Shown here piece by piece: positions 15,575-24,448 of a DNA stretch of 64,000 nucleotides. The DNA comes from Bin87 sp965220055 (lineage in GTDB: Bacteria > Chloroflexota > Dehalococcoidia > Lucifugimonadales > UBA3495). The stretch lies in contig CBDCPE010000004.1 of assembly GCA_965220055.1 (NCBI GenBank), positions 3,162,001 to 3,226,000 on the forward strand, written 5' to 3'. A program made the position numbers and the translations under genes. Below the pieces are notes generated by a model that searched no databases, was not told the origin of the DNA, and was given only the letters and a program-made list of their open reading frames with translations. How positions within the stretch are numbered: position 1 is the first letter of the stretch; the number at the start of each line of letters is the position of its first letter.

Positions 15575-17197
15575 TTACGCGGTCAGTATCCTCTCCGCGA
15601 CTTCCCGCGCCTCGTCCCGCGTGCTCACGAAGCGGTCCGCCGGAACGCGGTGCAGTATGTTCAGCGCCCGCAGGTTCCGCTCCACGGGGCCGGAAAGCCC
15701 CATCACAATCGGTTCCGTGTCCTCGTCCAGCGCCACGTCAATCATCTGCTCCACCACCATGGCCGCGCTGTCGTCCATGTACGCAGTCTCGGTGAAGTCG
15801 AATATCACCACCTCGTGCTCTTGAATGTCTTGCCCGATGGTGCTCACCAGGTTGCTCGACGACGCCACGGAGAATCGCCCCCGCAGCGCCACCAGGCCCA
15901 CCCGGGCAGAGAACTCGTCCGCGTCCTCGGCGTCCGGGTCTAGCGAAAGGAAGCTCTGATCCAGCAGCGGCACGGACACGACGCTGTCCAGCTCCTGCCT
16001 CTCCAGCAGCCGCGCGCTTGCCATCCCCGCTGCGATCAATCCGATGGCGATCGCCGTCACCAGGTCCAGGAACACGGTCAACGCGAAGGTTATCACCATC
16101 ACCAGCAGGTGTTCCCGCGGCATCTGGTGTACCCGCTTCACGAACCGCCAGTCCATGATGTCCCAGCCTACCTTCGTCAGGATCCCGGCCAGCACCGCGT
16201 GGGGTATCGCCTCCACGTATCTGCCCAGGCCCAGCACCAGCGCCAGCAGCACCCCCGCGCGGATCGCCCCCGATAGCTGGGTGTTCCCGCCGGACCGGAT
16301 GTTCACCACCGTCCCCAGGGTCGCTCCCGCGCCCGGCAGCCCGCCGATCAGCCCGGCGATCATGTTGCCGATGCCCTGCCCGATCAGCTCCCGGTTCGGG
16401 TTGTGCCGCGTCCGCGTCAGAGAGTCCGCGATCAGCGATGTCAGCAGGCTGTCGATGCATCCCAGCAGCGCCAGCACCAGCGCCGGCTCCAGCGCGCCCA
16501 GGATGAACCCCACCGAGAACACCGGAAACTGCAGGTCCGGCAATCCCGTCGGCACGTCCCCGATGATCGGCAGGTCGTTCAGCCACAGGATACCCAGCGC
16601 GCAGCCCACGATCATCGCCGCCAGCGGCGCCGGCAGAATCTTCCGGAACGGCCGCGGCCACAGGATCCCGACCACCAGCGTCACACCAGCCACCGCCAGC
16701 GCGTGGAAGTTGACGTTGGTCACCACGCCCTCCAGCGCATCGACCGCCCCGATAACGCCTCCCACCGCCACCGGCGACCCTAGGAACGGCGCGATCTGCA
16801 CGATCATTATGATCACGCCGATCCCCGTCATGAACCCCGAAATCACCGAGTACGGCGTGTACGCTACGAACCTCCCGATCCGCGCCAGCCCCAATGCCGC
16901 CTGCAAAAAGCCGGCCAGCATCACGATCGTGAACGCCTCCGCCAGGCTGTTCGCGTGGCTCGTTACAATCACCGCCATGGCGATGGCCATCGGCCCCGTC
17001 GGGCCCGAAATCTGTGATCGCGTCCCGCCGAACACCGAGGCGAAGAACCCCACCGCGATCGCGCCGTACATCCCGGCGGTCGGGCCCAGGCCGGACGCCA
17101 CGCCGAATGCCAATGCCACCGGCAGGCCCACTACCGTACAAGTCAGGCCTCCGAAGATGTCGCCGCGGAGATTGTCGAGGGTGTAGTTGAATTTCAC
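15575..17197 (-). CDS. SulP-family anion permease with STAS domain
   Basis: 540-residue inner-membrane transporter of sulfate, bicarbonate or similar anions. The membrane domain begins LRGDIFGGLTCTVVGLPVAL and carries the SLC26/SulP stretch GTRSQISGPTGPMAIAMAV plus NRELIGQGIGNMIAGLIGGL. The C-terminal STAS domain (about 425-535) contains VVIFDFTETAYMDDSAAMVV with the conserved serine after DD. The start is GTG 17197, overlapping the coaBC stop as GTGA, so it is translationally coupled to coenzyme-A biosynthesis genes. Solute cannot be read; bicarbonate or sulfate are the likely options. Confidence 0.94.
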   Translation of the reverse strand: MKFNYTLDNLRGDIFGGLTCTVVGLPVALAFGVASGLGPTAGMYGAIAVGFFASVFGGTRSQISGPTGPMAIAMAVIVTSHANSLAEAFTIVMLAGFLQAALGLARIGRFVAYTPYSVISGFMTGIGVIIMIVQIAPFLGSPVAVGGVIGAVDALEGVVTNVNFHALAVAGVTLVVGILWPRPFRKILPAPLAAMIVGCALGILWLNDLPIIGDVPTGLPDLQFPVFSVGFILGALEPALVLALLGCIDSLLTSLIADSLTRTRHNPNRELIGQGIGNMIAGLIGGLPGAGATLGTVVNIRSGGNTQLSGAIRAGVLLALVLGLGRYVEAIPHAVLAGILTKVGWDIMDWRFVKRVHQMPREHLLVMVITFALTVFLDLVTAIAIGLIAAGMASARLLERQELDSVVSVPLLDQSFLSLDPDAEDADEFSARVGLVALRGRFSVASSSNLVSTIGQDIQEHEVVIFDFTETAYMDDSAAMVVEQMIDVALDEDTEPIVMGLSGPVERNLRALNILHRVPADRFVSTRDEAREVAERILTA

Positions 17198-18393
17198 GGT
17201 TTGAGCAGCGTCACAACCCGGTCCAGTATCCTGTGGCCCACCTCATATTTGGTGAGCAATGGCAGCCTTTCGACCTCCATCTCGCGGTCAATCAGTACCA
17301 CCCGGTTCGTGTCCACGCCAAACCCGCTTCCTTCTTCCGTAATATCGTTGGCTACTATCAGGTCCAACTCTTTGCGCCGCACTTTATCTGCGGCATTCGC
17401 CTCCAGGTTCTCGCTTTCGGCCGAGAACCCGACCCGTACGAAATTCCCTCTCGCCGTCGCCAGTATGTCCGTCGTCTTCTCCAGATCTATGGACATCTCG
17501 TCCGCGGCCGTCTTCTTGATCTTCTGCTCCGCCATCACCGCCGGCCGGTAGTCCGCCACCGCCGCCGCCATGATCAGCGCGTCCGACATCGGCGTCTCCG
17601 CCAGCACCGCGTCGCACATGTCCTGCGCCGACTTCACCCGTATCGTCCGCACCAGCGGCGGATCCGGCAACGCCGTCGGCGCCGTCACCAGCACCACCTC
17701 CGCACCCCGGTCCCGCGCCGCCTCGGCCACGGCGTATCCCATCCGTCCCGAGGAGTGATTCGTGATCACCCGCACCGGGTCGATCGCTTCCTGGGTCCCA
17801 CCGGCGCTTACCACCACCTTCCGTCCGGCGAAGTCTCCGTCCTTCCCCAGCGCCGCCGCGATGTACCCCAGGAGATCCGCCGGCTCCACCAGCCTTCCTA
17901 TTCCCATCAGTCCGGACGCCAACCGACCCGGCGCCGGCCCGGCCAGGAACACGCCCCGGCTGCGCAGCCGCGTGATGTTCTCCTGCGTCGCCGGATGGTC
18001 GAACATGTTGGCGTCCATGGCCGGCGCGACCAGCAGGGGCGCTTCGGTCGCGATCACCGTCGTCGTCAGCGGATCGTCCGCCAGGCCCCCGGCCAGCTTC
18101 GCGATGCAGTGCACCGTCGCCGGAGCGATGACGACGATATCCGCCCACCGCGCCAGCGCGACGTGCTCCACACTGTGCTCCGAGTCCGCGTCGAAGGTGT
18201 CCGTCACCACCGACCGGTGCGTCAGGCTGCGGAACGCCAGCGGTGTCACGAACTGTGTCGCACCATAGCTGAGGATCGTCTCAACGTTCGCCCCGGCCTG
18301 CACCAGCTTGCTCGCCAGGTCCAGCGCCTTGTAGCAGGCGATGCTCCCCGTCACCCCCAGAACGACGTTCTTGCCGGCCAACGCGGATTCCAT
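17194..18393 (-). CDS. coaBC: Bifunctional phosphopantothenoylcysteine decarboxylase / phosphopantothenate-cysteine ligase
   Basis: 399 residues catalysing two consecutive steps of coenzyme A synthesis. The N-terminal flavin-dependent CoaC half has GSIACYKALDLASKLVQAG, the active-site His in SVEHVALARWAD, and the substrate-clamp motif as PAMDANMF (usual PxMNxxMW, so Asn to Asp and Trp to Phe). The C-terminal CoaB half has VVVSAGGTQEAIDPVRVITN, HSSGRMGYAVAEAA and AAAVADYRPAVMAEQKIKK. Start ATG 18393 lies 1 nt after the coaX stop. The order coaX-coaBC-sulP indicates one minus-strand operon. Confidence 0.96.
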   Translation of the reverse strand: MESALAGKNVVLGVTGSIACYKALDLASKLVQAGANVETILSYGATQFVTPLAFRSLTHRSVVTDTFDADSEHSVEHVALARWADIVVIAPATVHCIAKLAGGLADDPLTTTVIATEAPLLVAPAMDANMFDHPATQENITRLRSRGVFLAGPAPGRLASGLMGIGRLVEPADLLGYIAAALGKDGDFAGRKVVVSAGGTQEAIDPVRVITNHSSGRMGYAVAEAARDRGAEVVLVTAPTALPDPPLVRTIRVKSAQDMCDAVLAETPMSDALIMAAAVADYRPAVMAEQKIKKTAADEMSIDLEKTTDILATARGNFVRVGFSAESENLEANAADKVRRKELDLIVANDITEEGSGFGVDTNRVVLIDREMEVERLPLLTKYEVGHRILDRVVTLLKP

Positions 18394-18394
18394 C

Positions 18395-19249
18395 TCAGCT
18401 CACCCTGCTCAGCCCTGCGGCGCTGCTCGGTCCGGGAGCCCCAGCTGCGTTTTTGCGGTAGATGATGTCGAGCCCGATCAGCGTCAACTCCTGGTTGATG
18501 TCGTCGAACACCGGCGCGTGGTCCGAGATCACGGTTACCAGCCCGCCCGTGCCCACGACCTTGGCGTCCTCGCCGATCTCCGCCTTGAACCGTTCCACCA
18601 TCGTGGTGACCAGCCCCGCATACCCGAGCACTATTCCCGATTGCAGCGACGTCGTCGTGTTCCGCCCCACCGCTTCCGTGGGCGCGACCAGTTCCACCCG
18701 CCTCAGCTGTGACGTGTTGTAGTACAACGCGTCCGCCGACAGGTTGATCCCCGGGGCGATCGCCCCGCCCAGGTACTCCCGGTCACGCGACACCGCGTCG
18801 AACACCGTCGCCGTACCCAGGTCCACCACGATCATCGGCGCGCCGTACAGTTCCACCGCCGCCACCGCGTCCACGATCCGGTCCGCCCCCACGTCCATCG
18901 GGTTGTCATAACGCACCGGCATCCCGAGGTCGATCTGCGACGTGACCTGCAGTGGCGTGACCCCGAAGAACCGTCGGCACAGATCCTCGAACATCCCCGT
19001 CAGCGGCGGTACCACCGAGCAGATGCACGCAGCCGTGATGTCCGTCGTCGCGATCCCCCGGAACTCCAGCAGGTTCTTCAGCAGGATCCCGTACTCGTCC
19101 GCCATTCGCCGTGAGTCCGTCGCCACCCGCAGCGTGGTCGCCAGCCGCTCCATTGGACTGGCCCCGTTTCCGATCCCCTCGATGGCGCCCCCGTCTCGGA
19201 ACGCCCCGATGGTCACAGCCGTGTTGCCAATGTCGATCGTCAGCAGCAT
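18395..19249 (-). CDS. coaX: Type III pantothenate kinase
   Basis: First enzyme of coenzyme A synthesis, ATP-dependent phosphorylation of pantothenate. It shows the ASKHA-fold phosphate motif DIGNTAVTIGAF at the N-terminus, YDNPMDVGADRIVDAVAAVE, and VVDLGTATVFDAVS with GGAIAPGI. I chose ATG 19249 because CoaX proteins begin directly with MLLTIDIGNT; a TTG at 19267 would add six residues. 284 residues is normal. Leads the coaX-coaBC-sulP operon. Confidence 0.94.
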   Translation of the reverse strand: MLLTIDIGNTAVTIGAFRDGGAIEGIGNGASPMERLATTLRVATDSRRMADEYGILLKNLLEFRGIATTDITAACICSVVPPLTGMFEDLCRRFFGVTPLQVTSQIDLGMPVRYDNPMDVGADRIVDAVAAVELYGAPMIVVDLGTATVFDAVSRDREYLGGAIAPGINLSADALYYNTSQLRRVELVAPTEAVGRNTTTSLQSGIVLGYAGLVTTMVERFKAEIGEDAKVVGTGGLVTVISDHAPVFDDINQELTLIGLDIIYRKNAAGAPGPSSAAGLSRVS

Positions 19250-19390
19250 TTCAATCCAATTATCCAATGAGATTCAAAAACTCAACTCATCGGCGGCATT
19301 ATAAATGTCAACTCCGTTCCCCGTAAACTGTTTTCAAATATGATGCCTACTCCCGCGTAAATTCCCAATTACTACTGTATCTGCCCAACG

Positions 19391-19417
19391 CCGCTCATCT
19401 TGAGCCCATCGAAGGAT
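19391..19417 (-). repeat. Dispersed intergenic repeat B, inverted copy
   Basis: The minus strand reads atccttcgatgggctcaaga followed by tgagcgg, two mismatches from the matching part of the copy at 41661-41717. See also 42361-42417. Confidence 0.8.
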
Positions 19418-19426
19418 CAACGCGAG

Positions 19427-19969
19427 CTAATCGAAAGTGTCGCCATCCGCCATCGCGAGTTGCCGAGCGCGGTCGCAAGTTTGCTCGCGCTTATTCCTCG
19501 GCCCGGCGATCGCTACTTGCACTATGCGCGGCTGGTCAATACCGGCCACTCTCGCGTATTGGAACAACTTTCCGTCCGCCTCGCGCGACAGCATGCTTAG
19601 CGTCACCACCTGTTTGTTTCCCAGCAGCAGGTCCGCAAACGGCGCTGCTTGCGTGCCCACGTCTGGGTTCGTCGGAAACGCAAAGTCCAGACCTGGCGCG
19701 TTGGTGAACTCGATCCATTCCTACTCGTCGCTCACCCAGGATTCGGTAATTGTGCTGGAGTCGGCGACCTCCATCAGCGTCGCGTTGATTTCCGCAGGGG
19801 TCTTCCCCGCCTCCAGTGCCGCCGCGATGTAGTGCGCCGTCAACTTGGCTTCGGCGAGCATGTGCGCCGTTTCGTCTACGTCGGTGAATACCACTTAGTC
19901 ATCGGATCCGCATCCCGCCGACAGTATTGTTGCCGGTGTTGCTATGGCCGGTGCGTAAAATACTCGCAT
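19427..19969 (-). pseudogene. Small secreted/lipoprotein-like protein with cache-like domain, nonsense-mutated
   Basis: Starting at ATG 19969 the minus strand encodes a short signal-like N-terminus ending ILSAGCGSDD, then an in-frame TAA. The same frame continues as VVFTDVDETAHMLAEAKLTA, HYIAAALEAGKTPAEINATL and on to WVSDE, where a TAG follows. It then runs EWIEFTNAPGLDFAFPTNPD to QVVTLSMLSREADGKLFQYA and stops at 19427. The body resembles the small extracellular ligand-binding (cache-type) part of sensor proteins, a weak assignment. Two nonsense codons in one otherwise continuous frame indicate decay rather than chance. Confidence 0.6.
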
Positions 19970-20069
19970 TTTTAGCCTTCTCCCTCGCCCGTTCCACTCC
20001 TGTCCGGGGCCTTATTCGGTGCGATTTTATGCTAAAATCGCCGCTGAACCCCTACGGAGATGTGTAAAT

Positions 20070-21353
20070 ATGGCAAACATTGCACTGGTCCAGATCGTGA
20101 AGCAGGGTCGTGACGCCGTCGCCGCCTGGCGCGAAGAGCACTCCAACCAGACCATGGACCTCAACGCCTGCTACATGAGCCATGCCCGCATCCCCATGGT
20201 CAATCTACGGGGCGCCGATATGCGTGATGGTGACTTTATGGGCGCCATGATCCGCCGCGCCGACCTGTCCAACAGTTACCTCAACGATGCGCACTTTTAC
20301 CGCGCGGATCTCCGCGAGACCAACCTCAGCCGCGCCATCGCCTCCGGCGCCAACCTGAGGGGCGCCGACCTGCGAAACGCCAACCTCTCCGGTGCCAATT
20401 TCGACCGCGCCACCCTTTCTGAGGCTAACCTGTCGGGAGCGGATCTCACCAACGTCAACTTGGACCGCGCCAACCTGGACCGCGCCAACTTTACCGGCGC
20501 GAACCTCACCGGCGCCAGCTTAAACGGCTCCAACCTGTCCCGTACCAACCTGTCGTCCTGCACGCTCAACGGGGCCGACTTCTACGAGGCCGTGCTCAAC
20601 GACGTGGTCACCGGCGAGGCCGACTTCCGCAACTGCATCATTGGCTACACCGTGTTCCAGAACTGTGCCATGGATGCGGCCATCGGGCTGGAGGAGGTTC
20701 GACACGACGCCCCCAGCACCATCGGTCTTGATACCCTGCTCCGTTCCCGCGGCGCGCTTCCGCAGTCCTTCATCCTGGGTTCCGGGGTGCCCATCGTGGT
20801 GGCTGGTCTCCAGGACAGCGTTGCCGACGCGCCGGTGACCACCCTCGAAGTGCACATATCCTGCGCCAACGCCGACGTCCCCTTCGCCCGCCAGTTGGAA
20901 GCGAACCTGCGCGCCCAGGGAGTGCGCAGTTGGGTCTTCGCCGAGGGTTTTCGGGGCAACCCCCTGGTCGACCGCCGCGCCACCTCCGGCGAGGAGGAGA
21001 TCGAGCGCTGGGTCCGTCACTACGACCGTCTCGTCGTGGTGTGCACCGCCGCCGGCCTCGATAGCGAGACCGTCCGCAACGACATCACCGCAGTCCGGGA
21101 AGCGCAGCGATCTTCGGATAGGTGGACCATGTTCCTCGTCGACGCCGATGGCGTCATGGGCACTGGCCGCAATCGTGCCGCCCGCCTCCTCACCGAGGAG
21201 TATCGTTTCTTCGACCTTACCGGCCAGTCCGACACCTCTGTGGAGTACCAGGCTGCTCTGGAAGACTTGATCACCAACCTCCGCGAGGACCATCCCGTAA
21301 GTGCCGGCGCCCCCCCTCGCCGCGAAATCGATCCTAATACTCTCCGGTTGTAA
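20070..21353 (+). CDS. Pentapeptide-repeat protein with C-terminal TIR-like domain
   Basis: 427 residues. Residues ~40-200 are pentapeptide repeats of the A(D/N)Lxx type (e.g. ANLRGADLRNANLSGANF), which fold as a right-handed square beta-helix. A linker GLDTLLRSRGALPQSFILGS-GVP, known in other pentapeptide-TIR proteins, leads into a TIR-like domain (~256-395: LEVHISCANADVPFARQLEA, then WVRHYDRLVVVCTAAGLDSE). TIR domains can be NADases or adaptors in immune and cell-death systems. The usual FISYS start is VHISC, and the S-x-W-x3-E motif with the catalytic Glu reads SETVRND here, so catalysis is doubtful. ATG 20070 follows GGAG. Isolated, terminator at 21376. Confidence 0.82.
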   Translation: MANIALVQIVKQGRDAVAAWREEHSNQTMDLNACYMSHARIPMVNLRGADMRDGDFMGAMIRRADLSNSYLNDAHFYRADLRETNLSRAIASGANLRGADLRNANLSGANFDRATLSEANLSGADLTNVNLDRANLDRANFTGANLTGASLNGSNLSRTNLSSCTLNGADFYEAVLNDVVTGEADFRNCIIGYTVFQNCAMDAAIGLEEVRHDAPSTIGLDTLLRSRGALPQSFILGSGVPIVVAGLQDSVADAPVTTLEVHISCANADVPFARQLEANLRAQGVRSWVFAEGFRGNPLVDRRATSGEEEIERWVRHYDRLVVVCTAAGLDSETVRNDITAVREAQRSSDRWTMFLVDADGVMGTGRNRAARLLTEEYRFFDLTGQSDTSVEYQAALEDLITNLREDHPVSAGAPPRREIDPNTLRL

Positions 21354-21375
21354 CCGCTCCGACCTATCGGCGAAC

Positions 21376-21407
21376 GCAAGGGGGCGGCCAACCGGTCGCC
21401 CCCTTGC
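21376..21407 (+). terminator. Terminator-like hairpin after the pentapeptide-TIR gene
   Basis: GCAAGGGGGCG (21376-21386) pairs with CGCCCCCTTGC (21397-21407), an 11-bp stem. The 10-nt loop can pair further. A short T-containing tail follows. Confidence 0.65.
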
Positions 21408-21549
21408 TGTATCTTCAGACCCCGGCTTGGCGCTTCGGCCCGGATCCGACGGTCCCGACCATTGCGCTTCATCCTGTCAGCGCGATTCTCCGGCCGGACC
21501 GCCTGCCCGCTACCGCTTCCATTCTGGTGGTTTCAGCCTGGCTCATCGC

Positions 21550-22706
21550 TTACCGGAATGGCGGCGCGTAGATTTGGCCTCCCTTGGGACAGTTTTCGCA
21601 TGGAGCATCGGCCCACAACGCGTTCCGGCTCCCGGGAGGGCGGGGCACCCCCAGTCCTCCGGAACCGAAATGTCGGTCGTATACCTCGCCGTAGTTGCCC
21701 AACTCCCGCACCACGTCCCGTGCCACCGTCTGGCTCAGGCCGAGGCTGTCCTGTCCCCAGGAACCCTCGAACCCCAAAAGGCGGTCCACCTTGGTGTTGC
21801 CCGTGCTCGCGGTGGGCGCGTTTCCGGAGTTGATGTCGTACGCCTCAGCATAGATCAGTATGCCGATCACCGACTTGACGACATCAAACCACTGGTCGTC
21901 GCCGTGAGGCACCACCAGGCTGATCGACTCTTCAGAGATCGTTTCCGGCAGTATGACGTGCTCGTCCTCCGCTCCACCGGCCGCAATGATCGCGCCTTTC
22001 AAAAAGGTGCGGTCGGTGGTGTAGGCGTCGCATTGCCCGGCCACGTAGGCGACGAGGGAAACCTCGATCGTCTCGAAGGTCACCACGTTCATGTTGAGTT
22101 CGTTCTGGCGGTTGAAGTCCTCCAGGTTCAACTCCGTGGTGGTCCCCTGCGCCACGCATACCGACGCCCCTTGCAGCTCGTACGCGCTGGTGATCCCGAG
22201 CGCTGACGGCACGGCGAATCCCTGTCCGTCGTAAAGGGTGGTGTGGACGAAGTTACCTCCTCAGGTTGCATCCCGGCTCGTGGTCCACGTATTCACCCAC
22301 GCCAGGATGTCAATCTCGCCCGATGCAAGAGACGGGCCGCACCCAGCGCGGACCCGATGATCCGGAATTCTACTGCTCCGGGATGGTTGAACACCGCCAC
22401 TGCCACCGCCCGGCACAGATCGATCCCAAAACCGTCGTTCTCTCCATCCTGATTTAGGAACCTGTACCCCGCTACGACCTTGGTCGTCCCGCAAATGATG
22501 TGTCCCCGCTGTCTCACGTGGTCCAGGCGCGCTCCACCCTGGTTGGACGTGCTCGTGTTCGTGGTCTCTATGCCCGTGACCGGTGCGGTTTCACGCGCCT
22601 CTTTCGCCGGCATTGTTTCCACTTGAGTTGCGGAACTGCAAGCGGCAACTGCCAGGATCGCTATCGATAAAATGATCATTGCTGGTAGCTTGAAGGCTGC
22701 TGTCAT
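21550..22706 (-). pseudogene. Amino-acid ABC transporter binding protein (AapJ type), broken
   Basis: From ATG 22706 there is a lipoprotein signal (IILSIAILAVAAC) and the start of a general L-amino-acid binding protein (VRQRGHIICGTTKVVAGYRF, DGFGIDLCRAVAVAVF). Near 22330 the frame changes, resuming as SGEIDILAWVNTWTTSRDAT. A TGA at 22263-22261 follows, and the same frame then continues GGNFVHTTLYDGQGFAVPSA through DTVARDVVRELGNYGEVYDR-like sequence to the stop at 21550. One frameshift and one nonsense codon disrupt an otherwise full-length ~380-residue periplasmic-binding protein. No permease or ATPase genes are next to it. Confidence 0.85.
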
Positions 22707-22770
22707 CGCTGTTTCCTCGCCCAGCATGATGCTTGGTGCAATCTGGTGTCCGGCGCCGCTCTGAAAACGC

Positions 22771-22802
22771 AACAGGGGGAAGGCAATTGCCTTCCCCCTG
22801 TT
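22771..22802. terminator. Perfect 16-bp palindromic terminator
   Basis: AACAGGGGGAAGGCAA is followed directly by its exact complement (22787-22802). With AA on one side and TT on the other it can act on both strands. It lies just downstream of the reductive-dehalogenase-like gene (minus strand) and upstream of the broken binding-protein gene. Confidence 0.8.
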
Positions 22803-22845
22803 TGACCGTTCCGAAGAACTGGCCGATTTGGCAGGCTACATCGAA

Positions 22846-24120
22846 TTAGATGTAGTCTTCCTCCTCGTACATCATGTCGACGTTGTCGGTGCTCTGGTTG
22901 AGACCGCGGACCACGTGGGCCCGGAACTCCTGGAGCATGTCGTCGCTGACTTCGTTGCCATTGGAGCGGGCGGCGTCCTTCAACTGGTCAAAGGCCCATT
23001 CGCCGGTGTCGCCGTGAGGCATGTCGAAGAAGCCGGGCTCGAAGATGGGGAGCTCGCCGGGGCCGAAGTAGCCCTTGCCCTCGATGTTGTAACCTTCGAG
23101 GTCGTGGGTACCCTTGCCGAGAACCTGGCCGGTGGCAGCGTAGTGCTCCATGGTGGCCTGCATGCCGTACTTCTGGATCGGGCAGACCTTCATGCACACG
23201 CCACAGCCGAGATAGCGAGCCATGACGGGGCGGCAGCGCTTGAAGTAGAGCTTGTTCTTCTCAATTCCGCGCCACCAGATCTTGTCGCGCATCAGGGCGC
23301 GGCCGGGGCAGCGGTTCACGCAGACCTGGCACACCTGGCAGAAGGCGTGGATGCCGTAGTCGACGGGCTCGTCATGGGTGACGTTGGCGTCGGTGGTGAT
23401 CATCATGATGCGGCAGCGTGAGCCGACGTGGGGGGTCAGCAGGTAGCCGCAGGCGCCCAACTGGCCGAGACCAGCAGCAACGAACATCGGGATGTAGGGG
23501 CCAGTGTTGTCGTTGGGGCTGTGAACCTGGGCGCGGTAGCCGAGGCCGCGAATGAAGTTGCCTAGCTCCAAGCCGGCAGCGCCTTCCGTCCGATAGGTGC
23601 TGGAGTGCACAATCTCGGCGTCAATGCTGGGGATGGTCTGGGTGGGCTCGAAGTCCTGTTCGTAGGCCAAGCAGACGACGTGGGGGAAACGGACCCAGTC
23701 CTTCTTGCTCTGGTACACGTAGCGGATGTCAAAGGCGGTGATGCCGACTTCGACGAAACCGAGCTCGCGGGCGCGCTGCTTGATGGCTTCGGAGACGTCC
23801 TGGCCGGTGGACTCGGTCGTGGGCTCCAACTCACCAGTCAGGCGGGCTGCCATAACCAAGTTGCGATTGAGCTTGTCGTGTTCCTTGCGGATCTCACGCA
23901 TCTCGGCGTGCTGGTCGCGCATGGTGTTGGCCCAGTCGCGGGAAGCGCGCTCGGTGATGTTCATGGTCTCGACAGGATATTCCCGGGAGTACCAGTCAAC
24001 TTCGCGCTGGTTCATGGGGATGCCAGGGGTAGTTTCGAGTTCTTCCGGCACCGGTATGGTGACAGGGGTGTCGCCCAAGTACTTTCCGGGTCGTCGAACC
24101 TCGTGTCCGATCGTTAGCAT
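22846..24120 (-). CDS. Reductive-dehalogenase-like iron-sulfur corrinoid protein (cytoplasmic)
   Basis: 424 residues. The central region resembles the corrinoid-binding fold shared by reductive dehalogenases and epoxyqueuosine reductase (QueG): VAAGLGQLGACGYLLTPHVG then CRIMMITTDANVTHDEPVDY. Two ferredoxin-type 4Fe-4S sets follow, FCQVCQVCVNRCPG (~258-270) and RCRPVMARYLGCGVCMKVCP (~294-312). No twin-arginine signal is present and no RdhB membrane anchor gene is adjacent, so it is not a standard respiratory dehalogenase. ATG 24120 has GGAGGAGG directly upstream. Such RdhA-like proteins are known from marine Dehalococcoidia; the substrate is unknown and may not be halogenated. Confidence 0.85.
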   Translation of the reverse strand: MLTIGHEVRRPGKYLGDTPVTIPVPEELETTPGIPMNQREVDWYSREYPVETMNITERASRDWANTMRDQHAEMREIRKEHDKLNRNLVMAARLTGELEPTTESTGQDVSEAIKQRARELGFVEVGITAFDIRYVYQSKKDWVRFPHVVCLAYEQDFEPTQTIPSIDAEIVHSSTYRTEGAAGLELGNFIRGLGYRAQVHSPNDNTGPYIPMFVAAGLGQLGACGYLLTPHVGSRCRIMMITTDANVTHDEPVDYGIHAFCQVCQVCVNRCPGRALMRDKIWWRGIEKNKLYFKRCRPVMARYLGCGVCMKVCPIQKYGMQATMEHYAATGQVLGKGTHDLEGYNIEGKGYFGPGELPIFEPGFFDMPHGDTGEWAFDQLKDAARSNGNEVSDDMLQEFRAHVVRGLNQSTDNVDMMYEEEDYI

Positions 24121-24448
24121 ATCCTCCTCCTTCGTTGGACTGCGTAGATACGCACAATTTCCCGGAAGGTTACTTCCCCGGTTCAATAATGTCAATACTT
24201 CGCGCCTTGGATAATCATATTCCATTGTTTGATGATGTTTATTTCTACAGATTGCGATGACCTTTTGAGGACGCGCAGCAACGCCGCCGCAACTGTGCGT
24301 GGCATCCCGAGGGCCCCGCCAGCGCGCCCTGCTCACCAGGAGCGGGGCACCGTCAGAAAGAGGTAGTTAAAGGCGGCGCCGTTCGGGGAACAATCGGGGC
24401 CGATAGGATGACGGCCCGAGGGCAGGCGCCCCGGAATGCGAATGATCG
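24121..24448. other. 328-bp spacer upstream of the RdhA-like gene
   Basis: No gene is visible. On the minus strand TTGACA (24195-24190) is a perfect -35, but the hexamer 17 nt on (TAACCT) is a poor -10. The AT-rich part around 24180-24240 differs from the GC-rich remainder and is the likely promoter zone. No riboswitch was recognised, including no cobalamin box. Confidence 0.4.

Noticed and set aside
22261..22263. In-frame TGA in the amino-acid binding protein as selenocysteine
   Set aside because: Homologues have no Cys or Sec at that position, no SECIS-like hairpin follows at the right distance, and a separate frameshift lies nearby.
24121..24448. Cobalamin riboswitch upstream of the RdhA-like gene
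   Set aside because: No B12-box consensus (GCCACTG type) was found.
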